This document shows, piece by piece, positions 1-8,718 of a DNA stretch of 64,000 nucleotides. Both the position numbers and the translations under genes were made by a program. This DNA comes from Halobacteriovorax sp. JY17 (GTDB lineage Bacteria; Bdellovibrionota; Bacteriovoracia; Bacteriovoracales; Bacteriovoracaceae): assembly GCF_002753895.1 (NCBI RefSeq), contig NZ_NJER01000003.1:496001-560000 (forward strand), in the 5' to 3' direction. The stretch's first letter is position 1. The number at the start of each line of letters is the position of its first letter. The notes below the pieces were generated by a model. The model was not told where the DNA came from. It was given only the letters and a program-made list of their open reading frames with translations, and did not search any database.

Positions 1-1106
1 ACTTTTGGAATGATAGTGATCTTACAGAAAGCTTTTTAGAACTTCTTTCTTCTGATAAATCAGTTCTAAATGCATCAAAAGTTCTACAACCTATTTTAGA
101 GAATCAAGTTGTTTCATTCTTTTATTTAAATATTTCCAAGAACCCTCTTCTCGGAGAAGAGAGTTATATCTATAAGGCCATCCCCGAAAAAGGAGATAAT
201 GACCAATGTCTATATCTCGGGGAAGCAAACCAGCTAGTTAGACTTGAACCCCCATGTGAAACATTTCCAACTCTTCCAATTGTTGGCGTTAATAAGCATC
301 AAAATCTTATCTTTCTAGATGGAGATAAGAGGTACGTTATTACTGAAGGATTAAAGCCACTAGTTTTTAAAGAAAAAGAGATTCATATCCTTCCAAATTG
401 CGAAAAAGGATTTGAAAAAATTGAAGAGATTAAGAGTAATGTAATAAATGCCTTAGAGATTATTGAGAAAAACTCACCTGCACTATTTTCTACTTTCTCT
501 AACTTCACACATACAATTATTCCAATTGATGAGCCTTCAATCGTTAGTTATTCTCAACAACAGCTACCTGGTTTCTCTTGTATCAATGTTTTTGAAAGAG
601 ACTTTGTAGACTTAATTGATGATCTTCTTCATGAAAATGGTCATCACTACTTAAACTCTATTTTAAACTCACAAGAGTTAATTAATGAAGATGATGACAA
701 AATCTATTTTTCTCCTTGGAGAAAGTCCTTAAGGCCAATTAGAGGTATCTACCATGGTGCTTTTACATTCTTTTGGGCACTTGAATTGTTTTCTACTCTA
801 TTTGAAAATGAAGTTTTAAATAAGAAATTTAATAGCTTTACTCAAGAGCAAGCAAATAAAGTAACACTAAGGTTTCTTGAAGAGTTTGAAATGCTTAAGT
901 TCTGCTTTGAAGACCTAGATGCTGCCTTTGACGCAGAAAAGGTAACAAGTGAGGGTAGAGCTCTAATAAAAATCATTGAAGAGTTAACATTGGCAAAAGC
1001 AGAGCTTTCAGTGAAAGCCCTTGATTTTCTTTCCCCGGAAAATATAAAGAAAATTGATGAATTAAAGACCCTTCTTGAAAAAGAAGGGAAACATTATAGA
1101 CTATAA
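1..1106 (+). CDS. HExxH-motif peptide beta-hydroxylase-like protein (C-terminal part; 5' end outside window)
   Basis: The frame is open from base 3 to the stop at 1106, giving 367 visible residues; the start lies left of the window. Visible residues 210-214 are HENGH (bases 630-644), an HExxH metal-binding motif. About 23 residues later comes SPWRKSLRPIRGIYHG, an arrangement known from the HExxH-motif family (TIGR04267 type) associated with ribosomal peptide modification and described as iron/2-oxoglutarate peptide beta-hydroxylases. The His of YHG is the likely third metal ligand (inference). A TTG at 786 lies inside the conserved part and is not the start. The gene ends 6 bases into the convergent YgfZ-like gene. 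Its peptide substrate and partner enzymes, if any, would be further left. The assignment rests on motifs only. Confidence 0.6.
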   Translation, partial: FWNDSDLTESFLELLSSDKSVLNASKVLQPILENQVVSFFYLNISKNPLLGEESYIYKAIPEKGDNDQCLYLGEANQLVRLEPPCETFPTLPIVGVNKHQNLIFLDGDKRYVITEGLKPLVFKEKEIHILPNCEKGFEKIEEIKSNVINALEIIEKNSPALFSTFSNFTHTIIPIDEPSIVSYSQQQLPGFSCINVFERDFVDLIDDLLHENGHHYLNSILNSQELINEDDDKIYFSPWRKSLRPIRGIYHGAFTFFWALELFSTLFENEVLNKKFNSFTQEQANKVTLRFLEEFEMLKFCFEDLDAAFDAEKVTSEGRALIKIIEELTLAKAELSVKALDFLSPENIKKIDELKTLLEKEGKHYRL

Positions 1107-2615
1107 TTTTATAAGCCGTGCCTGCATTTCATTTGCGGGCATTAGCTCACCCTTCGCACTGGCGACCTCAATTCCCTTAGTATAAACTTCTTTGGCCCTT
1201 TCTTTTTCACCTAGAACCTCAAGTGTTTTTCCAAGTAAGGAATAAGCAGTTGAATACTTCTCATCTACTGAAATAACTTTTAGTAGGTGCCTCTTTGCTG
1301 ATTCAAATTCCTTTCTATGAAAGTAAACATCAGCAATACCAAAGTTTGCAATTGTATCATCTTCATCAATCACTAGAACTTGTCTAAACATTGATTCTCT
1401 TTGAGAGATTTGCTCTTCCCTTTCTTTATCTTGCTGCTCTTTAAGTTTATTTTCTTTAGCTATTTTCCCATACTCTGCAAACGACTTAACTGTTGCAAGT
1501 CCCTTCTCTTCTTCTGCTTCTTCAATTTTCCCAAGCCTCATTAGGTAGAGGGACTTATTTGTATGGGCCATCACAGAGCTCTCATTAACAGAGAGTAATT
1601 GATCCATTAACTCGATTCCCTGCTCAAATTTCTCTTGTCTACCATAAATAACGCCTAAGGATTCATAGGCGTCTGAAAAGTCTGGTGTTAGTGCAATAAC
1701 TCTACGAAGAGCGCTTATTGCAAGATCTTCATTTCCACTTTGAAAGCTACTTACTGCAAATAAGTAGAGTTCGTGAGAGAACTCTTTGATGGTTAAGTTT
1801 TCTAAGTAATTCTGAAAGCAAAATTTAAAGCTCTCATTATCTTGAATAACTTCAAAGTTTTTATTTTCAATTCTAAACTCTCTAAAGAGTTTAATCATGG
1901 CAACATTACCAACCTTAGAAATAATCTCTCCACCCTTTCTGCCATTTATCGTAAAAGGAGAACTATTTAGTTTTGAAATATCTTCAGACACAAGTAAAGA
2001 AGGATAAAAACTTGCACCTCTTCCATTATGTACTTTGGCCACTGTTTCTTGACCAAGAAAACATCCTTTCTGAAAGGAGACAGCGAGATCAACTAATCTT
2101 GTATTATTAATTAAATCTCCCGCATGAACGTCAACTCCCCACGTCGGCCAACCTGTTTCAATTTTTAGCTTCAGCTCTTCTTCAGAGGAAAGTTCTTTAA
2201 GAAAGTTACTAAATTCTTTAAATGAAAGTTTTGCCGGAAGGCCAAAGAGAAATCCAGAATAGAAATGAGAACTATCATCTTCAAAAGAAAAGAAAATATC
2301 TCTTGAGTCTTTTGATAACTCCACCTCATCCATAATAATGTATTTATTAAGCTCTTCAATGGCGCTATCACTAACCTCGGAAGGAATTAAAAGAAATAGC
2401 TCATTTTCAGTTTTTATATTAATAAAGAAAAATTGAATTTTCCCGGTTCTATCAACTCTTGAATTTAAATTGAATGTATTAGTGTCCATTGACTGAATGT
2501 CGTTGGTTGTTTGTCCCTGAAAGAAGACCTCTCTGTCTTTTCCAGTGGCAATATATAAGTCCCAATTCGAAAGTTTTCCCTTTCGCCCATCTAGATATAA
2601 TTCAAATTTATTCAT
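1101..2615 (-). CDS. YgfZ/GcvT-like folate-binding protein fused to C-terminal TPR repeats
   Basis: A 504-residue two-part protein. The N-terminal part carries the YgfZ hallmarks: QGQTTND near residues 33-39 and KGCFLGQE at 183-190, including the conserved cysteine. YgfZ is a tetrahydrofolate-dependent factor that supports Fe-S enzyme maturation and repair. From about residue 282 to the end there are tetratricopeptide-like helical repeats (for example SDAYESLGVIYGRQEKFEQG and TAYSLLGKTLEVLGEKERAK), with a charged coiled-coil insert rich in K/E. The frame extends upstream to 2699, but that part lies inside the Fe-S carrier gene, so the ATG at 2615, 10 bases after that gene's stop, is the likely start. 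The pairing with an A-type Fe-S carrier supports a role in Fe-S biogenesis. Standard YgfZ is about 330 residues, so the TPR half is an added module. Confidence 0.8.
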   Translation of the reverse strand: MNKFELYLDGRKGKLSNWDLYIATGKDREVFFQGQTTNDIQSMDTNTFNLNSRVDRTGKIQFFFINIKTENELFLLIPSEVSDSAIEELNKYIIMDEVELSKDSRDIFFSFEDDSSHFYSGFLFGLPAKLSFKEFSNFLKELSSEEELKLKIETGWPTWGVDVHAGDLINNTRLVDLAVSFQKGCFLGQETVAKVHNGRGASFYPSLLVSEDISKLNSSPFTINGRKGGEIISKVGNVAMIKLFREFRIENKNFEVIQDNESFKFCFQNYLENLTIKEFSHELYLFAVSSFQSGNEDLAISALRRVIALTPDFSDAYESLGVIYGRQEKFEQGIELMDQLLSVNESSVMAHTNKSLYLMRLGKIEEAEEEKGLATVKSFAEYGKIAKENKLKEQQDKEREEQISQRESMFRQVLVIDEDDTIANFGIADVYFHRKEFESAKRHLLKVISVDEKYSTAYSLLGKTLEVLGEKERAKEVYTKGIEVASAKGELMPANEMQARLIKL

Positions 2616-2625
2616 CGGTTTTCCA

Positions 2626-2967
2626 TTAAACTGAGAAGGATTCTCCACAACCGCAAGTATTTTTGGCATTAGGATTAACGAAAACAAAGCCTTTTCCATT
2701 TAATCCATCTTTAAAATCTAAAATTACGCCTTTTAAATAAATTGAGGACTTAGGGTCAATGAAGACATTTACATCACCGAAGGCGCAAACATTATCGTTT
2801 TCTTTCTTATGATCAAAATCTATTTTGTAATTAAGCCCAGAACATCCACCACCAACGACACCAAGTCGTAGTCCATAATCTAAACCCTTGTTTTCACTTT
2901 CAAAAATTTGCTTTATATGCTCTAAAGCCTTATCAGTGATTCCTACTATTTGATTATTTTCACTCAT
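2626..2967 (-). CDS. A-type iron-sulfur cluster carrier (IscA/ErpA family)
   Basis: A 113-residue protein with the three conserved cysteines of A-type carriers: C42 in GGGCSGLNY and C105/C107 in the terminal CGCG motif. The family holds or transfers Fe-S clusters (or iron) to apo-proteins in the cytoplasm. Length and motif spacing are normal. It is the first gene of a minus-strand pair with the YgfZ-TPR gene 10 bases downstream. The sequence cannot decide between IscA, ErpA and SufA. No iscS, iscU or suf genes are in the window. Confidence 0.9.
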   Translation of the reverse strand: MSENNQIVGITDKALEHIKQIFESENKGLDYGLRLGVVGGGCSGLNYKIDFDHKKENDNVCAFGDVNVFIDPKSSIYLKGVILDFKDGLNGKGFVFVNPNAKNTCGCGESFSV

Positions 2968-2985
2968 ATTTATTCCATTGATATA

Positions 2986-3067
2986 TTGGACAAAATCTGT
3001 CGCTTTCTCTTACCTCTATCATACAACATTATATAGGCAAACGCCTTAATTTTCCCTATTTGTCCAA
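2986..3067. promoter_or_regulatory. Divergent intergenic region with a 9-bp inverted repeat TTGGACAAA / TTTGTCCAA
   Basis: The 138-base gap between the divergent Fe-S carrier and FHA genes holds TTGGACAAA at 2986-2994 and its exact reverse complement at 3059-3067. The arms are too far apart for an ordinary hairpin terminator and sit near the start of each gene, so they could be paired regulator sites. No regulator can be named. A TATAAT lies between them on the minus strand, but without a convincing -35. Confidence 0.3.
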
Positions 3068-3105
3068 AACACAAAGGTGATTTATCATAAATACTGGAGA
3101 TCATT

Positions 3106-3861
3106 ATGCCAGTACTATTAATTGTTAAAGAGAACGGTGAGGAAAGGAGCTTTAAGCTTACTTCTCAACCACTCGTGCTGGGAAGATCAAGTAAATGCCA
3201 CATTCAAATACAAGACCAGATGTGTTCTGGAAAACACTGCGCCTTTAAGCTAAATCAACAATTTAAAGTTCTAGTTAAAGATCTTGAATCAACTAATGGA
3301 ACCTACTTAAATGATTGTCAAATTATGGATTCGCATCTGATGCTGGACGACATTATTAAGATTGGTAATTGTGAGATCTATATCGAGCGTTCAGAACTTT
3401 CTCCAAGAGAAAAAGCAATTCTCACTAGAGATGAGCCTACTGCACAGATCAAGTTCATGGACCTTCCTTCTAATAATAAGGCTCTTAAGCCTTCACAAGT
3501 TGTAAGAGCCAAGCAAGCCTCACAGGCTCCTCGAATATCGCAAGCACCAAAGAAGCTCTTTCCAGAAAAACCTAGAGAAGTTGCTCCTACTCCAAAAGAA
3601 AATATTGAAGCTCCTGACAAGAAAGTTCAAAAATCTGGAACTGCAAGTGTATCTCTAAAGGAGAGAATTGCGGCAAAAGGCAAGAAGTTCAAAGACGCCC
3701 AATCTGCGGCGCAGTTAGAGTCACCCAATGAAAGACAAATTGATCTTGAAGAATCGAGTGGTGACACTCAATTTATAAAGATTGATAAACCCTCTTCAGC
3801 AAAAGGTAAGAAAGAAAAAACATCTTTCGCTTCAAAACTAAGGAAAGTATTTAAGAAGTAG
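3106..3861 (+). CDS. FHA-domain protein
   Basis: A 251-residue protein with an N-terminal forkhead-associated domain, about residues 5-95. The phosphothreonine-binding signature is complete: GRSS at 26-29, SGKH at 41-44 and NGT at 64-66. FHA domains bind phosphothreonine in partner proteins. The rest (100-251) is low-complexity, rich in P, K, A and E, and ends in a basic tail, which suggests a flexible scaffold rather than an enzyme. The ATG follows GGAG with 6-base spacing. No Ser/Thr kinase is adjacent. The last 11 bases overlap the convergent adenosyltransferase gene. Confidence 0.85.
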   Translation: MPVLLIVKENGEERSFKLTSQPLVLGRSSKCHIQIQDQMCSGKHCAFKLNQQFKVLVKDLESTNGTYLNDCQIMDSHLMLDDIIKIGNCEIYIERSELSPREKAILTRDEPTAQIKFMDLPSNNKALKPSQVVRAKQASQAPRISQAPKKLFPEKPREVAPTPKENIEAPDKKVQKSGTASVSLKERIAAKGKKFKDAQSAAQLESPNERQIDLEESSGDTQFIKIDKPSSAKGKKEKTSFASKLRKVFKK

Positions 3862-4447
3862 GCTTACCTGGTATCCACCAAACCTCGTTCGTTTTCATAA
3901 CCTTATTTCCAAACCTAGAAATAATAAATAGAAAGTCTGATAAGCGATTTATATACTTCAGTGTTTCTGCAGGAAGCTCTCCACCATGTTGAGCTTCATA
4001 AGATGTTGCATACCTCTCCGCTCGTCTACATACAGTTCTAACAATATGAAACTGAGAAGAGATTTTATGTCCCCCAGGAAGAACAAAGTACTTCAAAGGC
4101 TCTAGAAGAGAATCAATACGATCTATTTCTTTCTCTAGCGTTTCAACGTCTTTAACACTTATAGAAGGAAGAGAGTAATTTTCTCTCTTCTCTTTTTCGC
4201 AAGCAAATATTGAACCTATAACAAAGAGATCATATTGAATTCGTTTTAAATAAGGAACAAGAGCGAGAAGCTCGCTTTCTGCAAACTCTTCAATTAAAGT
4301 AATGCCCATTCCAAGATGAGAGTTTAATTCATCAATTTCTCCGTAAATATGAATACGAGAATCTCCCTTAGAAACTCTTGTTCCACCGACAAGCCCAGTT
4401 GTTCCCTTATCTCCCGAGCGAGTATAAACCTTAGACTTGTCACTCAT
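3851..4447 (-). CDS. PduO-type ATP:cob(I)alamin adenosyltransferase
   Basis: A 198-residue protein of the PduO/MMAB family, which transfers the adenosyl group of ATP to cob(I)alamin to make adenosylcobalamin. Hallmarks are the N-terminal TRSGDKGTTGLVGG ATP-binding loop, YGEIDELNSHLG, and the helix VRTVCRRAERYA. Its ATG shares one base with the stop of the mutase gene (TAATG), so translation is probably coupled. This places cofactor synthesis directly behind the enzyme that uses it. AAGGA lies 8 bases before the ATG. Confidence 0.95.
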   Translation of the reverse strand: MSDKSKVYTRSGDKGTTGLVGGTRVSKGDSRIHIYGEIDELNSHLGMGITLIEEFAESELLALVPYLKRIQYDLFVIGSIFACEKEKRENYSLPSISVKDVETLEKEIDRIDSLLEPLKYFVLPGGHKISSQFHIVRTVCRRAERYATSYEAQHGGELPAETLKYINRLSDFLFIISRFGNKVMKTNEVWWIPGKPTS

Positions 4448-7400
4448 TACATATTCCTTCTATATCTTCCGCCAATTTCATAGAGAATATTTGTAATTTC
4501 TCCAAGCGTACAATAATTAACTGTTTTTAGGAGTTCTTCAAAAATATTCCCTCCAGAAAGAGCAACGGCCTGTAACTTTTCAAGAGCCTCTTTAGAGTCA
4601 GAAGCGTTTCTCTCTTTAAAAGAATTCAATCTGGAGATCTGCTCATTTTTCTCTGCATCTGAACATCTAGAGATTTCAATTTCTTGATTCAGTTGTTCTT
4701 CAAAGTTATCAGCAATATATGTATTCACACCAATAATTGGAAGTTGGCCATTATCTTTCAAAGTTTCATAATGAAGTGACTCTTCTTGAATCTTTCCTCT
4801 TTGATACATACTTTCCATAGCGCCAAGAACTCCACCTTTATCTGAAATTCTTTCAAACTCAGCGAGAACAGCTTCTTCTACAATATCGCAAAGCTCTTCG
4901 TAGATATAAGAACCCTGCATCGGATTATCTGTCTTATTGAGTCCAAACTCTCTATTGATAATCATCTGTATCGCCATCGCTCTTCTTACAGACTCTTCAG
5001 TAGGCGTTGTAATCGCTTCATCATACGCATTTGTATGAAGAGAGTTACAATTATCACTAAGAGCTAAGAAGGCCTGTAGTGTTGTTCTAATATCGTTGAA
5101 GTCAATCTCTTGAGCATGAAGAGATCTTCCCGATGTTTGAATATGATATTTAAACATTTGTGATTTTGTGCTCGCACCGTACTTATCTCTCATTGCAACT
5201 GCCCAGATTTTTCTAGCGACACGTCCAATAACTGTGTACTCAGGATCTAGTCCATTTGAAAAGAAGAACGATAAGTTTCCAGAGAAGTCATCAATCTTCA
5301 TACCTCTTGATAAGTAGTACTCAACAAAAGTAAATCCATTTGAAAGAGTAAAAGCAAGTTGAGAAATTGGATTCGCCCCAGCTTCTGCGATATGGTATCC
5401 ACTTATTGAGACAGTATAGTAATTCTTAATCGCCGCCTTACAGAAGTATTCTTGAACATCTCCCATTAATCTTAGCGCAAATTCTAACGAGAAAATACAC
5501 GTATTCTGCGCCTGATCTTCTTTTAAAATATCTGCCTGAACGGTACCACGTACCTGTTGCATAACTTCAATTCTCTTTTGCTCATTCCAGAAGTCATCTC
5601 CTGAAAGAGCTTGCCTCATCGCTGTATTCATAAACATAGCGAGTATAATTGGTGCCGGCCCATTAATTGTCATTGATACAGAAGTCATTGGATCGATTAA
5701 CGAGAAACCTTTAAATAAGTCGCCCATATCGTCTAGTGTTGCAATTGAAACTCCCGCCTCTCCAATCTTTCCAAAAATATCTGGTCTCTTATCTGGGTCT
5801 TCACCGTAAAGAGTCACAGAATCAAAAGCCGTGGATAGTCTCTTTGCAGGGTCATTTTCAGACAAGTAATGAAAACGCTTATTCGTTCTAAGAGGTCCTC
5901 CCTCTCCGGCAAACATTCTCTTTGGATCTTCATCCGCTCTTTTAAAAGGAAAGATTCCCGCCGCATATGGAAAGAAACCTGGAAGATTAGCACGTTTAAT
6001 AAATCTATACTTTTCTGATATTGAATCTAATTTTGGAAATGCAACTTTAGAAATCATAGAACCTGAAAGAGATTCAAACTTTGTTGGAACTTTAATTTCT
6101 TTATTTCTAACGGTGTAGGAAAATTCCCCTGACCCATATTGAGAAATTGCACTCTCACAAACTTCTAGCTCTTTAAACACTTCAGGAGAAATACTCTCTC
6201 TAACTTCTGAAAGCTTCTCTTTGAGTTCTTGGTTCTCTGGCATTATTTCTGTAGCTTTTAATAGCGCTTCGTAGTCTTTAAGTTTTTCAAAGCTCTCTTT
6301 TGCATCATTATTATATGAGTTAACAGTTGAAGAAATATCCCTTAGATAAAGACTTCTCTCTGGTGCAATGATCTTTGTTTTATTCTTAGGCGCACGCTCA
6401 GTATGAATATCCTTGATCTTAGAAGTATCAAAACCAAATTGCGTAGCAATCTCACTAAAGAGAGCATTTACACCAGAATCATTAAATTGTGATGCCATCG
6501 TTCCAAAAATTGGTAGCTGATCATCCTCTGGGGCGCCCGGGTGCCCAGCAAATAATTGATGATTTCTTCTATACTGTTTTCTAATATCTCTAAGAGCGTC
6601 TTCCGATCTAGGCTTTTCAAACTTATTTAAGACAATCATATCTGCTTGTTCAAGCATTTCAATTTTTTCAAGCTGTGTTGCCGCCCCATACTCAGGCGTC
6701 ATCACGTAGATACACTTATCTGCAACTCTTGTAATCGCATCTGAAGCCTGCCCTATCCCTGAAGTTTCAACAATTATCAAGTCATACTTTTGAGACTTTA
6801 AGAAGTTTACAACTTTTTCAATCTGTGGAGAAAGTTCTGTCTTAGAATCTCTAGTGGCTAAAGATCTAATATAGAAATTATCGTAGCTTGAAGACCCAAG
6901 TCTAATTCTATCTCCTAAAAGAGCGCCCTGTGTTTTCTTCTTAGTTGGATCAACTGAAATAAGAGCTATATTACAATCACTATAATATCTATAAAACCTA
7001 AGAAGAGTTTCATCAATTAAAGACGATTTCCCTGCCCCACCAGTTCCTGTAATACCAAGGACAGGTGTTTCCTTTGCTTTAATTTCAAATGGTAAATCAA
7101 CGCCATCTTCTATTGAAGTAATTGCTTTAGAGATTTCTAAATTGCTTAGACTCTTATTCTCAAAGCTCTTAAAATCGACTCCATCGAGTGTAGAATAATC
7201 GGCCTTGGCAATCATATCTTTTATGATTCCTTCAAGACCTAACTTCATTCCATCTTCTGGAGAATAGATTTTTGTAATCCCTTTTGCGTGAAGCGCTTTA
7301 ATTTCAGATGGAGTTATCACACCGCCACCTCCACCAAAGATTTTTACGTCCTTAGCTCCTGCTTCATCTAATAACTCTCTTATGTAAGCGAAGTATTCAT

Positions 7401-7602
7401 TATGACCGCCCTGATAAGAACTAAGCGCAACTGCATTCGCATCTTCGTGCAAGCAAGCATCCACAACGTCCTTAGCAGATCTATTGTGACCTAAGTGAAT
7501 AACTTCAACTCCATTTGCCTGTAGCAAACGTCTCATGATGTTGATTGATACATCGTGACCATCAAAAAGACTGGCCGCCGTTACGAATCTTAAACGCTTC
7601 AT
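4447..7602 (-). CDS. icmF: Fused isobutyryl-CoA mutase IcmF (B12 domain + MeaI GTPase + mutase)
   Basis: A protein of about 1051 residues that interconverts isobutyryl-CoA and n-butyryl-CoA with adenosylcobalamin, with a built-in G-protein chaperone. Order: B12-binding domain with the base-off motif DGH at residues 14-16 and SSYQGGH; GTPase domain with P-loop GTGGAGKS near 186-193 and NKFE near 326; linker; TIM-barrel mutase from about 540. Two specificity positions can be read: Phe in AGIFPFKR (about 551) and Gln in DQAQNTCIF (about 699). Methylmalonyl-CoA mutases carry Tyr and Arg there, so isobutyryl-CoA is favoured. The ATG at 7602 follows GGAG by 9 bases and is preferred to the in-frame ATG at 7617. 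No cobalamin riboswitch was evident upstream. Confidence 0.93.
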   Translation of the reverse strand: MKRLRFVTAASLFDGHDVSINIMRRLLQANGVEVIHLGHNRSAKDVVDACLHEDANAVALSSYQGGHNEYFAYIRELLDEAGAKDVKIFGGGGGVITPSEIKALHAKGITKIYSPEDGMKLGLEGIIKDMIAKADYSTLDGVDFKSFENKSLSNLEISKAITSIEDGVDLPFEIKAKETPVLGITGTGGAGKSSLIDETLLRFYRYYSDCNIALISVDPTKKKTQGALLGDRIRLGSSSYDNFYIRSLATRDSKTELSPQIEKVVNFLKSQKYDLIIVETSGIGQASDAITRVADKCIYVMTPEYGAATQLEKIEMLEQADMIVLNKFEKPRSEDALRDIRKQYRRNHQLFAGHPGAPEDDQLPIFGTMASQFNDSGVNALFSEIATQFGFDTSKIKDIHTERAPKNKTKIIAPERSLYLRDISSTVNSYNNDAKESFEKLKDYEALLKATEIMPENQELKEKLSEVRESISPEVFKELEVCESAISQYGSGEFSYTVRNKEIKVPTKFESLSGSMISKVAFPKLDSISEKYRFIKRANLPGFFPYAAGIFPFKRADEDPKRMFAGEGGPLRTNKRFHYLSENDPAKRLSTAFDSVTLYGEDPDKRPDIFGKIGEAGVSIATLDDMGDLFKGFSLIDPMTSVSMTINGPAPIILAMFMNTAMRQALSGDDFWNEQKRIEVMQQVRGTVQADILKEDQAQNTCIFSLEFALRLMGDVQEYFCKAAIKNYYTVSISGYHIAEAGANPISQLAFTLSNGFTFVEYYLSRGMKIDDFSGNLSFFFSNGLDPEYTVIGRVARKIWAVAMRDKYGASTKSQMFKYHIQTSGRSLHAQEIDFNDIRTTLQAFLALSDNCNSLHTNAYDEAITTPTEESVRRAMAIQMIINREFGLNKTDNPMQGSYIYEELCDIVEEAVLAEFERISDKGGVLGAMESMYQRGKIQEESLHYETLKDNGQLPIIGVNTYIADNFEEQLNQEIEISRCSDAEKNEQISRLNSFKERNASDSKEALEKLQAVALSGGNIFEELLKTVNYCTLGEITNILYEIGGRYRRNM

Positions 7603-7759
7603 TAACGATTTCTCCATAAAATATATTTAACACTAGTGAATTTACACCAGAGGGAATATATCGTATAAACCAGAGGTTGCAAAATCTCTTTATACATATG
7701 CAAATTTAAGCTATTATGAAGCTTAAACTGATTAATATACGCGCAGAAAGGTTATTCAT

Positions 7760-8191
7760 ATGAGTGATGACAGAACAATAATTCTTGAAAATCCATTTCA
7801 CAATGCCAGGTTTAAACCTGTCCGAAAAGGGAAGAAGCCACCGAAATTACTAGCAATTGTTCACCAAAGTGGTTGTACTGGTTGTGAGGTTTGTATCGCT
7901 GGGTGTCCAGTTGACTCTATCGAGCTCGTTGCTGGCCCAAACCCGGATAATCCAGGATTTAACCAGACTGTTGAGATTGATCTCGCTCGTTGTATAGGTT
8001 GTCAAAATTGTTCACAGGACTGTCCTTGGGAAACCATCACAATGTATAACACTGATGATGCCTTCACAGCATGGGGTAATGAAACTCTTAAGTCAGAACT
8101 TTATGTAACAGAAGATGTCTTTGAAGAACTTAATGAAAAGCATGGTGTGAAGCCAGAAGAAGATTCAGCTGAGGTTGAAGAAACTGCTTAA
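7760..8191 (+). CDS. 2[4Fe-4S] ferredoxin-like dicluster protein
   Basis: A 143-residue acidic protein with two complete CxxCxxCxxxCP motifs: C39/C42/C45/C49 and C78/C81/C84/C88. These should bind two [4Fe-4S] clusters for electron transfer. An N-terminal segment of about 35 residues and an acidic C-terminal tail extend beyond a minimal ferredoxin. GAAAGG precedes the ATG. It is a single gene followed by a hairpin terminator. Its redox partner is not shown by context. Confidence 0.85.
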   Translation: MSDDRTIILENPFHNARFKPVRKGKKPPKLLAIVHQSGCTGCEVCIAGCPVDSIELVAGPNPDNPGFNQTVEIDLARCIGCQNCSQDCPWETITMYNTDDAFTAWGNETLKSELYVTEDVFEELNEKHGVKPEEDSAEVEETA

Positions 8192-8203
8192 GTATTATCG
8201 AAG

Positions 8204-8227
8204 GCCGCTCTTAAGAAGCGGCTTTTT
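8204..8227 (+). terminator. Rho-independent terminator of the dicluster ferredoxin gene
   Basis: GCCGCT (8204-8209) pairs with AGCGGC (8217-8222) around a 7-base loop, followed by five T. It starts 12 bases after the stop codon and overlaps the end of convergent lspA. Confidence 0.85.
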
Positions 8228-8708
8228 CATTTCTCTTTTTTTCTAAGAAAATAAAATCAATAATTAACATGCCTGCCGCAATACTAATTGCACTATCTGC
8301 AATATTAAAGGCAGCAAAGTGGCTTGTTCCGATATAGAAATCGAACATGTCCACAACATACTTTAAACTATAACGATCAATAAGATTTCCAACCGCTCCC
8401 GCGAAGATCAGGCTATACGTTGTACAAAGCCAAGCACTAGTGTGCCTAGTTCTCCAAATCAGCCATAATAACCAAAGACAAGCTATAGTTGGTAAAACCA
8501 AAAAGAAAGTTATTCTTATAAAGTCACCAGAACCCGCTCCCATACCAAAGGCCGCACCAGAGTTTTGAACATACACTAAATTAAATAGCCCAGGTATTAC
8601 TGGTAAGGACTCACCGAGAGTGAAGTTCTGCTGTATCGCACCTTTAGTGAATTGATCCAAGAGAATCACTCCTACAATAAGGAGTGACATTTTCCAAATT
8701 CTATCCAT
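8211..8708 (-). CDS. lspA: Lipoprotein signal peptidase (signal peptidase II)
   Basis: A 165-residue inner-membrane aspartyl protease that cleaves the signal peptide of diacylglyceryl-modified prolipoproteins. The two catalytic aspartates are visible: D111 in GNLIDRY and D138 in NIADSA. Four membrane segments fit the family, and NSGAAFGM near residue 50 is conserved. The window encodes many lipoproteins that would be substrates. It is the last gene of the operon with the sigma54 activator, starting 10 bases after that gene's stop; AGGA lies 8 bases before the ATG. Its distance from the usual ileS partner is unusual. Confidence 0.95.
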   Translation of the reverse strand: MDRIWKMSLLIVGVILLDQFTKGAIQQNFTLGESLPVIPGLFNLVYVQNSGAAFGMGAGSGDFIRITFFLVLPTIACLWLLWLIWRTRHTSAWLCTTYSLIFAGAVGNLIDRYSLKYVVDMFDFYIGTSHFAAFNIADSAISIAAGMLIIDFIFLEKKRNEKAAS

Positions 8709-8718
8709 TTATTTATTC

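Noticed and set aside
2616-2699. Upstream extension of the YgfZ-TPR frame to 2699
   Set aside because: It lies within the Fe-S carrier coding sequence; the ATG at 2615 just after that gene's stop fits better.
7603-7759. Possible cobalamin riboswitch before icmF
   Set aside because: No B12-box or long structured leader is visible in the roughly 150-base gap.
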